A DNA stretch of 64,000 nucleotides from Yimella lutea (GCF_006715095.1 NZ_VFMO01000001.1:3348001-3412000), one strand, 5' to 3'; positions 1 through 7,572 are shown, counted from the first letter of the stretch. Notes: generated by a model not told the origin, from the letters alone. Numbers and translations: made by a program.

Positions 1-19
1 GCATCCTCGAACAATGAGT

Positions 20-54
20 AACGGTCCGGCCCCCGAGTGGGGGGCCGGACCGTT
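20..54 (-). terminator. Intrinsic-type terminator hairpin
   Basis: A perfect 15-bp GC-rich stem (arms 20-34 and 40-54) encloses a 5-nt loop. It begins 14 nt beyond the stop of the minus-strand membrane-protein gene and should end that transcript. No strong T-run follows, as is common in actinobacteria. Confidence 0.75.
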
Positions 55-68
55 CGGCGTCCTGCTGA

Positions 69-1091
69 TCAGGCGGTGGCCGGACGCGCGACGCGCTTGG
101 CGTGACGCAGACCCATCAGGGCCAGCACCAGGAACACGAGCGCTCCGAGGAAGGCGCCGATCGCGGCCCACAGGGCGACCTTGGCCATGGTGCCGAAGGC
201 GTAGGCGTTCAGCAGCATGCCGCGCAGGGTGTTGCCCATGAACAGCGACTGGCGCAGTTCGCCGAGCTTCTTGGTCTCTTCGGCGTTCGGGGCCGACTTG
301 TTGGCCTTCATGTACTCGCCGCTGACCTCTTCGTAGGTCTTGTTGTTCGACTGAGTGTTCATGTGGACGAGGATGTACTGGTCGGCGAAAGCCTTGGCCT
401 GGTCGCCGGTGGTCATCTTCTGACCGGCGAACTTCTCCAGGGCGGCCTTCTGCCGTCCGGACGGTCGACGCCGCCAGGTCAGCACCCGGCGGATCGATTC
501 GCCGATCATCGCCAGGCTGACGACGGCGAGGAACATTGTCCCGACGAAGGCGGACCAGCCGCGCGCGTAGACGGCGTACGGCGTTTCACCGTCCCCTTCG
601 TACAGAACGGGGACCGAATCGCCGACCTTTCCCGAATCTCCCACCAACTCGACGTCGGAGAACGTGTACCTGCCGTCAGTGCTGCGAAAGGTGCCCAGAT
701 ACATGCACCCGCCCCTACCGCCACACTCCGCGGACGTCACGGTGAAGTGACCAGGCACACCGCGCCCATGGGCGGCGTCCCACGACGGACTCAGATCCTG
801 CACGCTGAACCCCAGAACGGCCACGCCGAGCCCGAACATCACCACCTGAACCAAGGCATCGACGACGCGTGAGGGACGCCCGACACGACGACCCACTCCG
901 GCGGTTCCCTCGTCGCCGAGCGAACTCCAGCGGCGAAGCGGCTGCACCGCTCCGGCCACCGGAAGCACACCGGCTTCGGTCGTGATGCTGACCCAGCCGC
1001 CGTCGGCGACCGGACCGTGGACCACAGCCGGAACACCACGCATTCCGTGCCGCGGGAGCAGGTCGGTCTCGCTGACCCTGAGCCTGGCCAC
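69..1091 (-). CDS. DUF3592-like integral membrane protein
   Basis: A 340-residue membrane protein of unknown role. Hydrophobic segments lie near residues 78-97, 181-200 and 301-327. The stretch around residues 153-176, with GKVGDSVPVLY followed by a short acidic turn and PYAVY, resembles DUF3592 proteins, where a beta-rich domain sits between two membrane helices; this family link is recognition by eye. A charged, lysine-rich stretch lies around 210-285 before the last helix. The start used is the GTG at 1091; no convincing ribosome-binding site precedes it, so a start at Met17 is possible. A strong hairpin follows the stop. Upstream lies a decayed mobile-element patch. No function can be assigned. 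Confidence 0.65.
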   Translation of the reverse strand: MARLRVSETDLLPRHGMRGVPAVVHGPVADGGWVSITTEAGVLPVAGAVQPLRRWSSLGDEGTAGVGRRVGRPSRVVDALVQVVMFGLGVAVLGFSVQDLSPSWDAAHGRGVPGHFTVTSAECGGRGGCMYLGTFRSTDGRYTFSDVELVGDSGKVGDSVPVLYEGDGETPYAVYARGWSAFVGTMFLAVVSLAMIGESIRRVLTWRRRPSGRQKAALEKFAGQKMTTGDQAKAFADQYILVHMNTQSNNKTYEEVSGEYMKANKSAPNAEETKKLGELRQSLFMGNTLRGMLLNAYAFGTMAKVALWAAIGAFLGALVFLVLALMGLRHAKRVARPATA

Positions 1092-1114
1092 CGGGTGGGT
1101 TCTCGTCGCCAGGA

Positions 1115-1360
1115 TCAGTTCGATTGCGCGCGGGCGGTTGTCGTTACGGCAACGGCGGCACCGAGCACGGCCGTTCGGGCTTCGGCGAACGTGTCAGCGG
1201 CAGCAATTCCGATCGCTTCGGCGAACTCGGGCATGGCCCGCCACCGTCGCAGCGTCCGCGCGGACACGCCCACGGCGACGGCAACGGATTCCGGGTCGCC
1301 ACCAACGGCAAGCATCTCGGCGGCGCGTTGCTGCGACTCGGTCAGCGTCGATGCGGTCAC
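1115..1360 (-). CDS. Small helix-turn-helix protein, phage terminase small subunit-like
   Basis: An 81-residue protein starting at GTG 1360, which overlaps the stop of the upstream HNH nuclease remnant as GTGA; that coupling decides the start. Residues about 8-50 hold a helix-turn-helix of the kind seen in phage terminase small subunits and HTH_29-type proteins (TESQQRAAEML, then VAVAVGVSARTLRRW). In intact phages such a protein binds packaging sites in DNA. Here it sits with a frameshifted HNH nuclease and other debris, so it is probably a remnant. The C-terminal alanine-rich tail is featureless. The family call rests on pattern only. Confidence 0.5.
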   Translation of the reverse strand: MTASTLTESQQRAAEMLAVGGDPESVAVAVGVSARTLRRWRAMPEFAEAIGIAAADTFAEARTAVLGAAVAVTTTARAQSN

Positions 1361-1697
1361 GACGGCCACCTTCCGGCCAACGCACGACCGACGATGATCG
1401 GTGCCCGGTGCTCGCCACGCCAAGCGGTCACGAGGTGCCGAGGTCGGACGCATCGCGGGTTGCCGCAACGTCGGAGGACGACAAGGGCGCGGTCGACGGG
1501 TCGGCCCCGGGTGAGTTCGAAGACGTGGCGCGAGAAGGTCACGAGCCGGCGAAGCTCGGGATCCATGCGCGGGGCTGCGACGCGTCGGGCCCGGTCATGG
1601 CACCCGTCCACACGAAGCACCCGCGCATTATCTGGACGTGCGCTCGGACGTAGTACGGCAACGCTGCGAGTTCAGCGGCTGCGGTCGGGTCGGTCAT
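1357..1697 (-). pseudogene. HNH endonuclease, frameshifted
   Basis: Starts at ATG 1697 behind a GAAGGA ribosome-binding site. The first frame reads MTDPTAAAELA and then GCFVWTGAMTGPD, the usual N-terminal part of small phage HNH nucleases. The second half, in the next frame, reads MDPELRRLVTFSRHVFELTRG and later CGNPRCVRPRHL, the His/Cys core expected after it. The two frames are joined by restoring one base at the GGGG run at 1571-1574 (plus strand). As written the first frame stops at 1539. This is either a real decayed nuclease or a homopolymer sequencing error. The end overlaps the HTH gene as GTGA, so both were once one operon. Confidence 0.7.
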
Positions 1698-1763
1698 GGG
1701 TGGTTCCTTCGGTTGGGCTGACCGGCCGCGCACCGGGAGGAGACGGCGCGGCCGGTCAGCGGC

Positions 1764-2036
1764 TCAGGGTCGACCCGTGGCGGGGTCGGGATACGAGCAC
1801 GTCGACAGGCCGATCGATGCCGGGTCGAGGTCACGCACGATGCGGCCATGCTCGGCACGAACGGGCGCGAGCCCGAACGGGTCATCGTCGGGCGTGAGCG
1901 CGGCGAGGGTCGCGACGGTCACGTCTCGGGCGGTGCGTTCAGCGAGCGGGTTCGACACGCGTAGCGCGGTCGCTTCAGCCTGCCGGTGGTCGAGCGCGGC
2001 ACGGACCTCGCGCACCTGGTCGAGGGCGTCGTTCAA
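1764..2036 (-). CDS. Hypothetical protein, probably 5'-truncated phage-like gene
   Basis: An open frame of about 90 residues, charged and alanine-rich, with no domain I recognise. The only near-start codon is a TTG at 2036, and the frame is closed a few codons upstream. Its beginning coincides with the end of a glmU fragment, so the true N-terminus was probably lost at a recombination junction. It precedes the HNH and HTH remnants in the same direction. It may not be expressed. Confidence 0.3.
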   Translation of the reverse strand: MNDALDQVREVRAALDHRQAEATALRVSNPLAERTARDVTVATLAALTPDDDPFGLAPVRAEHGRIVRDLDPASIGLSTCSYPDPATGRP

Positions 2037-2223
2037 GGTGCAGCAGGGTCTGGGTGGTCAGCAGCGGGATGTCGCCGTAGGTGACGATCACGGTGCCGTC
2101 CAGGTCGGCGGGCAACGCCTCCAGCGCGCACTCGGCGGCGCGGCCGGTGCCCTTGATCTCGTCGTGGTCGGCGATGACCGCGTCGGGCCAGGTCTGCTGC
2201 ACCACCGGGACGACGCGGTCGCG
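2036..2223 (-). pseudogene. glmU: Internal fragment of glmU (GlcNAc-1-P uridyltransferase domain)
   Basis: About 62 codons without a start or stop of their own read RDRVVPVVQQTWPDA, then KGTGRAAECALEALPADLDGT and VIVTYGDIPLLTTQTLLHL. This matches the N-terminal nucleotidyltransferase domain of GlmU: the GTGxA substrate loop, then the YGDxPLL motif with the metal-binding aspartate. GlmU makes UDP-GlcNAc for peptidoglycan. A TAG lies directly upstream, and downstream the match stops at a phage-like frame. It cannot encode an enzyme. An intact glmU must exist elsewhere. In other actinobacteria glmU lies beside a tRNA-Gln gene; a tRNA-Gln lies about 3.3 kb upstream here. Confidence 0.75.
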
Positions 2224-2253
2224 CTACCTCCCCGAGGCAGACGGTGACCCCGC

Positions 2254-2985
2254 TCAGCCGCCCCCGCCGCCGAGTGATCCGACGGCCCGGGCCACAACCA
2301 GCAGGCTGGTGAACAACGCGGCCGATGCCTGCAGACCCATCAGACATTTCGCCCGCGCCGACAACGGCATCGTGTCGGTCGGGCTGAATGCGCTGGAGTT
2401 GGTGAGGGACATGTAGGCGTAGTCGACGAAGGTGGGCATCCAACCTGCGGTCTCGCTCGACGAGGCGCGCACTTCAGCGACCGTCTCCCGGTTCTCGTCC
2501 TGAGAGAAGCGCCAGTCGGCGGGCGGGAGTTCCTCGCGCGTCACCCGCCGTCTCGCTACCGGCCCACCGCGGTCGAGTTCCCAGTACAAAAGGGCGAAGC
2601 CGATGACGCCGGTCAACCACACCTGCATGCCGCCGATGAGCAGGGCAGTGCCGGACGCCTTTTCGTCGGGCAGCGTGGCGAGCAGCAGACCGAGGCCGGT
2701 CAAATTCGCGGCGATGATCAGGCAGGCAAGGACCACCGAGACGGCTCTGGACAAGCGGGTGTGCCGGTTCATCCGCAACGGATTGGTCCAAAGCAGCGCC
2801 ATGAGCAGCAGCAGTTCGAGGCCGGGCACGACCAGGCGCGGCCCGAAGCGGATTTTACTGGGCAAGGTGGCGTAAGCGACCGCCGCGAGCACGACCGCGA
2901 GCGCCGGTGGGATGCGGTGCTCGCCGCCGCTTCGGTCATCGGGCGGATCTTGGTCGAGCGCGCGCGCGGAAGATTTCGAGTTCAT
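2254..2985 (-). CDS. Conserved actinobacterial membrane protein (DUF1345-like)
   Basis: A 243-residue membrane protein starting at ATG 2985. About five hydrophobic segments are visible: two close together near residues 27-65, two near 80-130, and one at the C-terminus. The signature between the last two, PTFVDYAYMSLTNSSAFSPTD followed by MPLSARAK, recurs in a family of uncharacterised actinobacterial membrane proteins; the asparagine/threonine-rich loop resembles those of ion-channel-like DUF1345 proteins. The role is unknown. Its ribosome-binding site lies inside a tandem repeat. The stop lies just before the glmU fragment. Confidence 0.7.
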   Translation of the reverse strand: MNSKSSARALDQDPPDDRSGGEHRIPPALAVVLAAVAYATLPSKIRFGPRLVVPGLELLLLMALLWTNPLRMNRHTRLSRAVSVVLACLIIAANLTGLGLLLATLPDEKASGTALLIGGMQVWLTGVIGFALLYWELDRGGPVARRRVTREELPPADWRFSQDENRETVAEVRASSSETAGWMPTFVDYAYMSLTNSSAFSPTDTMPLSARAKCLMGLQASAALFTSLLVVARAVGSLGGGGG

Positions 2986-3029
2986 TGCCACCACCTGCCA
3001 CCACCTGCCACACCTGCCACTACCTGCCC
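2986..3029 (-). repeat. Short tandem repeat carrying repeated ribosome-binding sites
   Basis: Four imperfect copies of a unit of about 10 bp (CCACCTGCCA on the plus strand) directly abut the start codon of the minus-strand membrane protein. On the coding strand each copy supplies GGCAGGTGG, a Shine-Dalgarno-like sequence, so several possible ribosome-binding sites are stacked before the ATG. Confidence 0.8.
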
Positions 3030-3193
3030 GGCTCACGCGTCCGGTCGCTCGCGAGCCTATTGGCGCGGCGCAGGCCGCGTCGGCCGGGGGAGGCACCCGT
3101 CCGGGTGGCACTTCGGCCACCCTCCGCCGGTTCGCGTCGACCGGCATGTCTGCGGCAGGCTGACACTCCGAGACCGAACGCGTGGAGGACAGC

Positions 3194-4363
3194 ATGAGTG
3201 AGTTGGACGATTCCCCCAGGCCGACGACCGGGCTCGACGCCACCCCACCGCTCAAGGGCATCAAGGTCGCGGACTTCAGCCGGGTGCTTGCTGGACCGCT
3301 GGCCACGATGATGCTCGCCGACCTGGGCGCCGAGGTGGTGAAGATAGAGCGTCCGGGCACGGGCGATGACACGCGCCAGTGGGGGCCGCCGTGGACGCCA
3401 CGTGGTTCGGCGTATTTCGAGAGCGTCAATCGCAGCAAGCGGAGCGTCGTGCTCGATCTGAAGAACCCCTCTCATCTGGAGATCGCACGGCAACTCGCTC
3501 TTGAAGCAGACGTTGTGGTGGAAAATTTCACGACCGGGACGATGGATCGACTCGGTCTCGGGTACGAGCAGTTGGCTGCCGAAAACCCAGGTTTGATCTA
3601 CTGCTCGATCACCGGATTCGGTTCGGGCGCAGGCGCTCGCATGGCGGGCTACGACTTTCTGGTGCAGGCCGTGGGCGGGTTGATGAGCATCACCGGTGCG
3701 GCTGACGGAGAACCGACGAAGGTCGGTGTCGCACTCGTCGACGTGCTCACCGGCAAGGACGCGGTGATCGGAGTGCTCGCCGCGCTTCAGGAGCGCCACC
3801 GTAGCGGGCGGGGCCAACTCGTGGAGGTCAGTCTGCTGACCAGCCTGCTCGGCTCGCTGGTGAACCAAGCGTCCTCCTACCTGACGACCGGCCGCTCACC
3901 CGGCCGCATGGGCAACGCCCACCCCTCGATCGCACCGTACGAATCGCTGCGGTGCACGGACGGTTCGATCGCGATTGCGTGCGGGAACGACGGACAGTTC
4001 GCGCGGTTGGCGGCGCAGATCGGCCGACCGGAGCTGGCGACCGATCCGCGGTTTGCGAGCAACCCCGCCCGGGTAGCGCACCGGGCTGAGCTGGTTGTCG
4101 AACTTGAAGCCGGACTCGCAGGCGACACTGCATCCGGTTGGGTGAGGCGTCTGACGGCTGCCGGGGTGCCGGCCGGCGAGGTCGGCGACATCGGCTCCGC
4201 GATCGAGCTCGCGGAGCAACTGGGCCTCAACCCCACCGTCCATCTCGGTCCTGACCACCCGCGCCAGGTGCGTCACCCGATCAGCTTCTCGCGCAGCGGG
4301 ATTCGCACCCCATCCCCGCCCCCCGACCTAGCGCAGCCACCTTCGTCCGCACGGGAGCACTGA
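3194..4363 (+). CDS. CaiB/BaiF family (class III) CoA transferase
   Basis: A 389-residue protein that would move CoA between carboxylic acids. The ATG at 3194 is chosen because GGAGG lies 6 nt upstream; a GTG 12 nt earlier would place that site inside the gene. The N-terminus shows the family's GIKVADFSRVLAGPLA and DLGAEVVKIERP, then RSKRSVVLDLK. The MAGYDFLVQA segment carries the aspartate that acts as nucleophile in the family, followed by the GG(L/M)MSITG loop. Length fits the family. The substrate cannot be told, and no partner acyl-CoA dehydrogenase or racemase is adjacent. It diverges from the membrane-protein gene. Confidence 0.9.
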   Translation: MSELDDSPRPTTGLDATPPLKGIKVADFSRVLAGPLATMMLADLGAEVVKIERPGTGDDTRQWGPPWTPRGSAYFESVNRSKRSVVLDLKNPSHLEIARQLALEADVVVENFTTGTMDRLGLGYEQLAAENPGLIYCSITGFGSGAGARMAGYDFLVQAVGGLMSITGAADGEPTKVGVALVDVLTGKDAVIGVLAALQERHRSGRGQLVEVSLLTSLLGSLVNQASSYLTTGRSPGRMGNAHPSIAPYESLRCTDGSIAIACGNDGQFARLAAQIGRPELATDPRFASNPARVAHRAELVVELEAGLAGDTASGWVRRLTAAGVPAGEVGDIGSAIELAEQLGLNPTVHLGPDHPRQVRHPISFSRSGIRTPSPPPDLAQPPSSAREH

Positions 4364-4420
4364 TCTGCCTCGGCCGTGAGGCAGGATTCAGCTGAGATCC
4401 ACACACCAAGGGGGGCTTCG

Positions 4421-5437
4421 ATGGGCAGCACCATCTTCATCGTCCTGTTCGCGCTGCTGACCGTCATCGCGCTCGCGGTCGGGCTGAGCTTGCGTCGGCG
4501 AGCGAAATCGGCGTCCGATGAGGTCGACGGTTCGGATGATGCTCCGCGCGCCGCCGGCGAACGGCGAAAGAGCCTACCGATCAAGCACCAGTCGCCCAGC
4601 GAACGCGCAATGCTCCGCAGCCGAAGCCGGATGGCTTTCGCGGCGAGCGCGGTGTGCGGATTGCTGACCCTCCTGGTGGCAGGTTCGTCGTGCCTGGTGC
4701 AGGTGCCGACCAAGGAGTACGGCGTTGTCACCAGCTTCGGCAAACCCGTCAACGTGTTGCCGAACGGCCTGCACCTCAAGGCGCCCTGGCACAAGGTCAC
4801 TGATATCGACGCGGCGATCCAGACCGACAGCTACGAACAGTCCGACAAGGGTTCGACCTGCGTGCAGGTGCGCATTGCGCACCAGGCGACCGCGTGCGTC
4901 GACGTGTCGATCCGTTGGCGGATCAAGCAGCAGGCGACGGAGGCGTTGTTCAAGGACTACCGCGACTTCGGCAACATTCGCAGCTCGCTCATCGTGCGCG
5001 AGTTGCGTTCGGCGCTGAACACCGCGATGGACTCCTACGACCCGCTGGCCGTCGACGAGAACGGCGTCTCGCAGGCTCCGGCACTCGCAGCGTTGTCGCA
5101 GCAGGTGCAGAAGGAGATGAGTGGCACGATCGGCGACCAGGTGGAGGTGTTGTCGGTGATCATCCCGGTGATGCACTTCGATGCCAATACCCAGTCGAAG
5201 GTCAACGCGCTGCTCTCGCAGGTGGCTCAGACGCGAATCGCGGCGCAGTCGGTGCAGACCAGCAAGCAACAGGCTCAGGCGAACAAGACGCTCGCCGACT
5301 CGGTGAGCAAGGACCCGAACGTGTTGGTGAGTAAGTGCTTCGACCTGCTGGAGTCGGGCAAGTTCACCCCGCCGGCCGGATTCAGCTGCTGGCCGTCGTC
5401 GGGATCTTCCGTCGTGGTGCCGAGCTCGGCGAAGTAG
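4421..5437 (+). CDS. SPFH/band 7 domain membrane protein
   Basis: A 338-residue protein. The ATG at 4421 follows a G-rich site; an earlier in-frame ATG at 4376 lacks one. A first transmembrane segment lies at residues 3-24, a lysine/arginine-rich cytosolic stretch follows, and a second hydrophobic segment at about 70-93 leads into an SPFH domain (KEYGVVTSFGKPVNVLPNGLH). SPFH proteins oligomerise into membrane scaffolds, some tied to protease control. An alanine/glutamine-rich helix near 270-300 suits a coiled coil. Unusually for the family there are two N-terminal membrane segments, with a cysteine pair around the second. Function is inferred only at family level. Confidence 0.8.
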   Translation: MGSTIFIVLFALLTVIALAVGLSLRRRAKSASDEVDGSDDAPRAAGERRKSLPIKHQSPSERAMLRSRSRMAFAASAVCGLLTLLVAGSSCLVQVPTKEYGVVTSFGKPVNVLPNGLHLKAPWHKVTDIDAAIQTDSYEQSDKGSTCVQVRIAHQATACVDVSIRWRIKQQATEALFKDYRDFGNIRSSLIVRELRSALNTAMDSYDPLAVDENGVSQAPALAALSQQVQKEMSGTIGDQVEVLSVIIPVMHFDANTQSKVNALLSQVAQTRIAAQSVQTSKQQAQANKTLADSVSKDPNVLVSKCFDLLESGKFTPPAGFSCWPSSGSSVVVPSSAK

Positions 5438-5557
5438 GACTACTCCACGGGCAGGCGTGCACATCTCGCGGACGGCGCGTGCATTGCTCGCGACTTGTAC
5501 AGTTCGCGAGCCTTGCTCGCGGGGCTCGTGAGGCGTGTACGGCGCTGGCTGCGCGCG

Positions 5558-5636
5558 CTCCCCGGGAAGGAATCGAACCTTCGTCGCTAATCCTGATTCA
5601 AAGTCAGGCGGCCCCTGCCAGCAGAGCAACCGGGGA
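5558..5636 (-). tRNA. tRNA-Gln (TTG), unusual shape
   Basis: Acceptor TCCCCGG pairs with CCGGGGA, giving the weak U1-A72 pair typical of bacterial tRNA-Gln. The T-arm is normal (GAAGG / CCTTC). The anticodon stem CCTGA/TCAGG holds CTTTGAA, so the anticodon is TTG. Two features are odd: two bases rather than one lie between the D and anticodon stems, and the variable region is 9 nt (ATTAGCGAC) instead of 4-5. CCA is not encoded. Confidence 0.7.
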
Positions 5637-5677
5637 ATGCGCCCGAGCGGGCGCGGCGTCCAGGGTATCCGACGAGG

Positions 5678-6037
5678 TCAGACCTGCTGAATCTCGATCC
5701 GATTGCCGCACGGATCGTCGGTGTGAAAACGGCGAACGTTCGGGACGTTCGTGTCCGGCCGCACTGGGCCGCCGACCTCTTCGATCCGGGCGGCAATCGC
5801 GTCCAGGTCGTCGACCAGGAAGCACGGGTGCGCTTTGCGCGCGGGAATGAAGCCGTCCTCGACGCCGCAATGCAACTCCTGTGGTCCCACCTGGAACCAC
5901 ACTCCCCCGCGCGCAGCGAGCACCGGGGGCTTGGGGATCTCGGGCAGACCCAGCACGGTGCCGTAGAACGCGCGCAGACGATCCTCCGCCCCTGCGGGGC
6001 AAGCGATCTGTACGTGATGAAGGCCTAGAACGGTCAT
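5678..6037 (-). CDS. VOC family (glyoxalase/dioxygenase-fold) protein
   Basis: A 119-residue single-domain vicinal oxygen chelate protein. The first half begins LGLHHVQIACPAG and continues with RAFYGTVLGLPE; the second half carries HPCFLVDDLDAI and ends with DPCGNRIEIQQ. His7 and the late Glu fit the family metal ligands, and a middle His (ELHCGVEDG) is also present. Such proteins act as glyoxalases, dioxygenases or drug-binding proteins; the substrate is not readable. The start overlaps the end of the methyltransferase gene as ATGA, so the two are translationally coupled and probably share control by the divergent MarR protein. Confidence 0.85.
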   Translation of the reverse strand: MTVLGLHHVQIACPAGAEDRLRAFYGTVLGLPEIPKPPVLAARGGVWFQVGPQELHCGVEDGFIPARKAHPCFLVDDLDAIAARIEEVGGPVRPDTNVPNVRRFHTDDPCGNRIEIQQV

Positions 6038-6828
6038 CGTGTACCGCCTTTCGCGCCGACCGCGAAGATGCGTCGGAAAGGGAACAGCACACCGTACGGG
6101 CGACGCGGGTAGGCGACTGCCAACTCGTTACCCAGGCTCGCGAGGAACGGGTCGACCTCGTCGGGTCGAAGCGCACCGAGGATCGGACGCAGCGCCGTGC
6201 CCTTCACCCACTCGAGCACCGGATTCTCCTGCGTTCCAGCGGGATCCAAGATCTGCACATAGGTGGTCTCCCACGCGTCCACGTGACCACAGGGCGTCGA
6301 GAGCAGATCCGCATACTCCTCGGGTTCGAGGACCGGGTCGTGCCGCAGGAGCGGCGTCAGCTCCTGCGCTCGTGAATGCGACGAGACGACCTCCCGGATG
6401 ATCCGATGCGAGTCAGCGGCAAAGTTCCCGGGCACCTGCATCGCGAACACCGCTCCCTGCGACGCAGCGTCAAGCCAACGCTCGATCAAAGATGCATGAT
6501 CCGGCACCCACTGGAGCGTGGCGTTGGTGACGATCAGATCGACAGACACATCAGCCGGATCCCATTGCACAACATCGGCATTCAGCCACGACACTCGATC
6601 GTCGCCGTCATGCGCCCGCGCCTGCTCGAGCATTTCCGAACTGGAGTCGATCCCGATGATCCTTGCGTCCGGCCAGCGTTCGAGCATCGACAATGTGGCC
6701 AGCCCGTTCCCGCAGCCGAGGTCGACGATGGAACCCGGGTCAGCGAGCGGGATCCGACTCAACAGATCGACGAACGGGCGAGTGCGGTGATCATCGAACT
6801 TCTCGTACTGCACAGCGTCCCAGCGCAT
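6034..6828 (-). CDS. tam: Trans-aconitate 2-methyltransferase (SAM-dependent)
   Basis: A 264-residue class I methyltransferase. ATG 6828 follows GAGGGGAAG; the frame extends 12 codons further but without a site. Near the start MRWDAVQYEKFDDHRTRPF matches the Tam family, then VDLGCGNG forms the SAM-binding motif I and IGIDSSSEML motif II. Tam methylates trans-aconitate, a spontaneous by-product of the citrate cycle that inhibits aconitase. The gene is first of a two-gene unit with the VOC protein. Its promoter region carries an 18-bp palindrome directly upstream, so repression by the divergent MarR protein is likely (inference). Confidence 0.88.
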   Translation of the reverse strand: MRWDAVQYEKFDDHRTRPFVDLLSRIPLADPGSIVDLGCGNGLATLSMLERWPDARIIGIDSSSEMLEQARAHDGDDRVSWLNADVVQWDPADVSVDLIVTNATLQWVPDHASLIERWLDAASQGAVFAMQVPGNFAADSHRIIREVVSSHSRAQELTPLLRHDPVLEPEEYADLLSTPCGHVDAWETTYVQILDPAGTQENPVLEWVKGTALRPILGALRPDEVDPFLASLGNELAVAYPRRPYGVLFPFRRIFAVGAKGGTR

Positions 6829-6850
6829 CGGCTTCCCCTCGCAGATCGAA

Positions 6851-6886
6851 TATCTTGATATCAAGATACTTTACATCAAGTATGGT
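6851..6886. promoter_or_regulatory. Double MarR-type operator over divergent promoters
   Basis: A perfect 18-bp palindrome TATCTTGATATCAAGATA (6851-6868) is followed by an imperfect one, ATACTT-N6-AAGTAT (6866-6883). A TATGGT hexamer at 6881-6886 lies 6 nt before the marR ATG, so marR is probably leaderless and its -10 box overlaps the second operator. The first palindrome lies just upstream of tam. Confidence 0.75.
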
Positions 6887-6892
6887 GGCACC

Positions 6893-7393
6893 ATGGGCAA
6901 CCAGCGCACCGACGAGGTCGATGTCATCGTCGACGCCTGGCGTCGCGAGCGTCCGGATCTGGACGTCGACCCGCTTCTTGTCCTGTCCCGCGTCACGCGC
7001 CTGGCACGCCGCCTCGATCAGGCTCGATCGTCTGCTTTCAGCACTCACCAGTTGGAAGCGTGGGAGTTCGACGTGTTGTCGGCGCTGCGCCGAGTGGGGG
7101 AACCCTACGAACTCTCCCCCGGCGCCCTCGGCCAGCAAACACTGGTCACCAGCGGCACGATGACCAACCGGGTCGATCGGCTCGCCGGGCGCGGTTACGT
7201 CGAACGACGCCCCGCACCGAACGACCGCCGCGGTGTCCTGGTGCGGCTGACCGAACGTGGCCGGCAAGTCGTCGACGCAGCTTTCGAGGACCTTCTCTGC
7301 CAGGAACGCGCCCTGCTTGCAGCACTCCCGGCTCGCGAACGCACCCAACTCGCGTCCAGCCTGCAGCGGTTGCTGGCAACCCTCGAAAGCTGA
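6893..7393 (+). CDS. MarR family transcriptional regulator
   Basis: A 166-residue winged-helix repressor. The first 60 residues form the dimer helices, then ELSPGALGQQTLVTSGTMTNRVDRLAGRGYVERRPAPNDRRGVLVRLTERG gives the recognition helix and the wing with the conserved D-R-R-G. MarR proteins bind palindromes as dimers and release on ligand. It diverges from tam-VOC with 64 bp between the starts, and two palindromes fill that gap, so it most likely represses itself and the tam operon. The start has no Shine-Dalgarno site but has a TATGGT hexamer 6 nt upstream. A hairpin follows the stop. The inducer is unknown. Confidence 0.9.
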   Translation: MGNQRTDEVDVIVDAWRRERPDLDVDPLLVLSRVTRLARRLDQARSSAFSTHQLEAWEFDVLSALRRVGEPYELSPGALGQQTLVTSGTMTNRVDRLAGRGYVERRPAPNDRRGVLVRLTERGRQVVDAAFEDLLCQERALLAALPARERTQLASSLQRLLATLES

Positions 7394-7409
7394 GCACCTA
7401 CGGCGAAGC

Positions 7410-7435
7410 GGCTGGTCACCCGTGGGTGACCAGCC
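7410..7435 (+). terminator. Hairpin after marR
   Basis: Perfect 12-bp arms (7410-7421 and 7424-7435) with a 2-nt centre, 16 nt beyond the marR stop. No T-run follows. Confidence 0.6.
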
Positions 7436-7572
7436 GTCACCGGTGAACTCCGTCGCGATGTTGACGCGGAAGAACTCGCCGGCTCCTTTCGGGTGGCAAC
7501 GACCACGGAAGATACCAGCGGTATCCAGCACCAGCAGTTCAGTCATATGCCCAGCACACCCCGCACAACAAA

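Noticed and set aside
102-872. Long plus-strand open frames opposite real genes (for example 102-872, 8980-10341, 16638-17897)
   Set aside because: They are antisense shadows produced by high-GC codon bias, with His/Arg/Gly-rich products and no motifs.
5558-5636. tRNA-Gln as the attachment site of the mobile remnant at 1.1-2.2 kb
   Set aside because: I could not find a repeated 3' tRNA segment in 1-5500 and no integrase gene is present, so this remains unsupported.
7441-7546. A minus-strand frame starting MTELLVLDTAGIF, loosely like a PIN-domain toxin start
   Set aside because: It lacks the later PIN acidic residues and runs through the marR terminator and into marR in the opposite direction.
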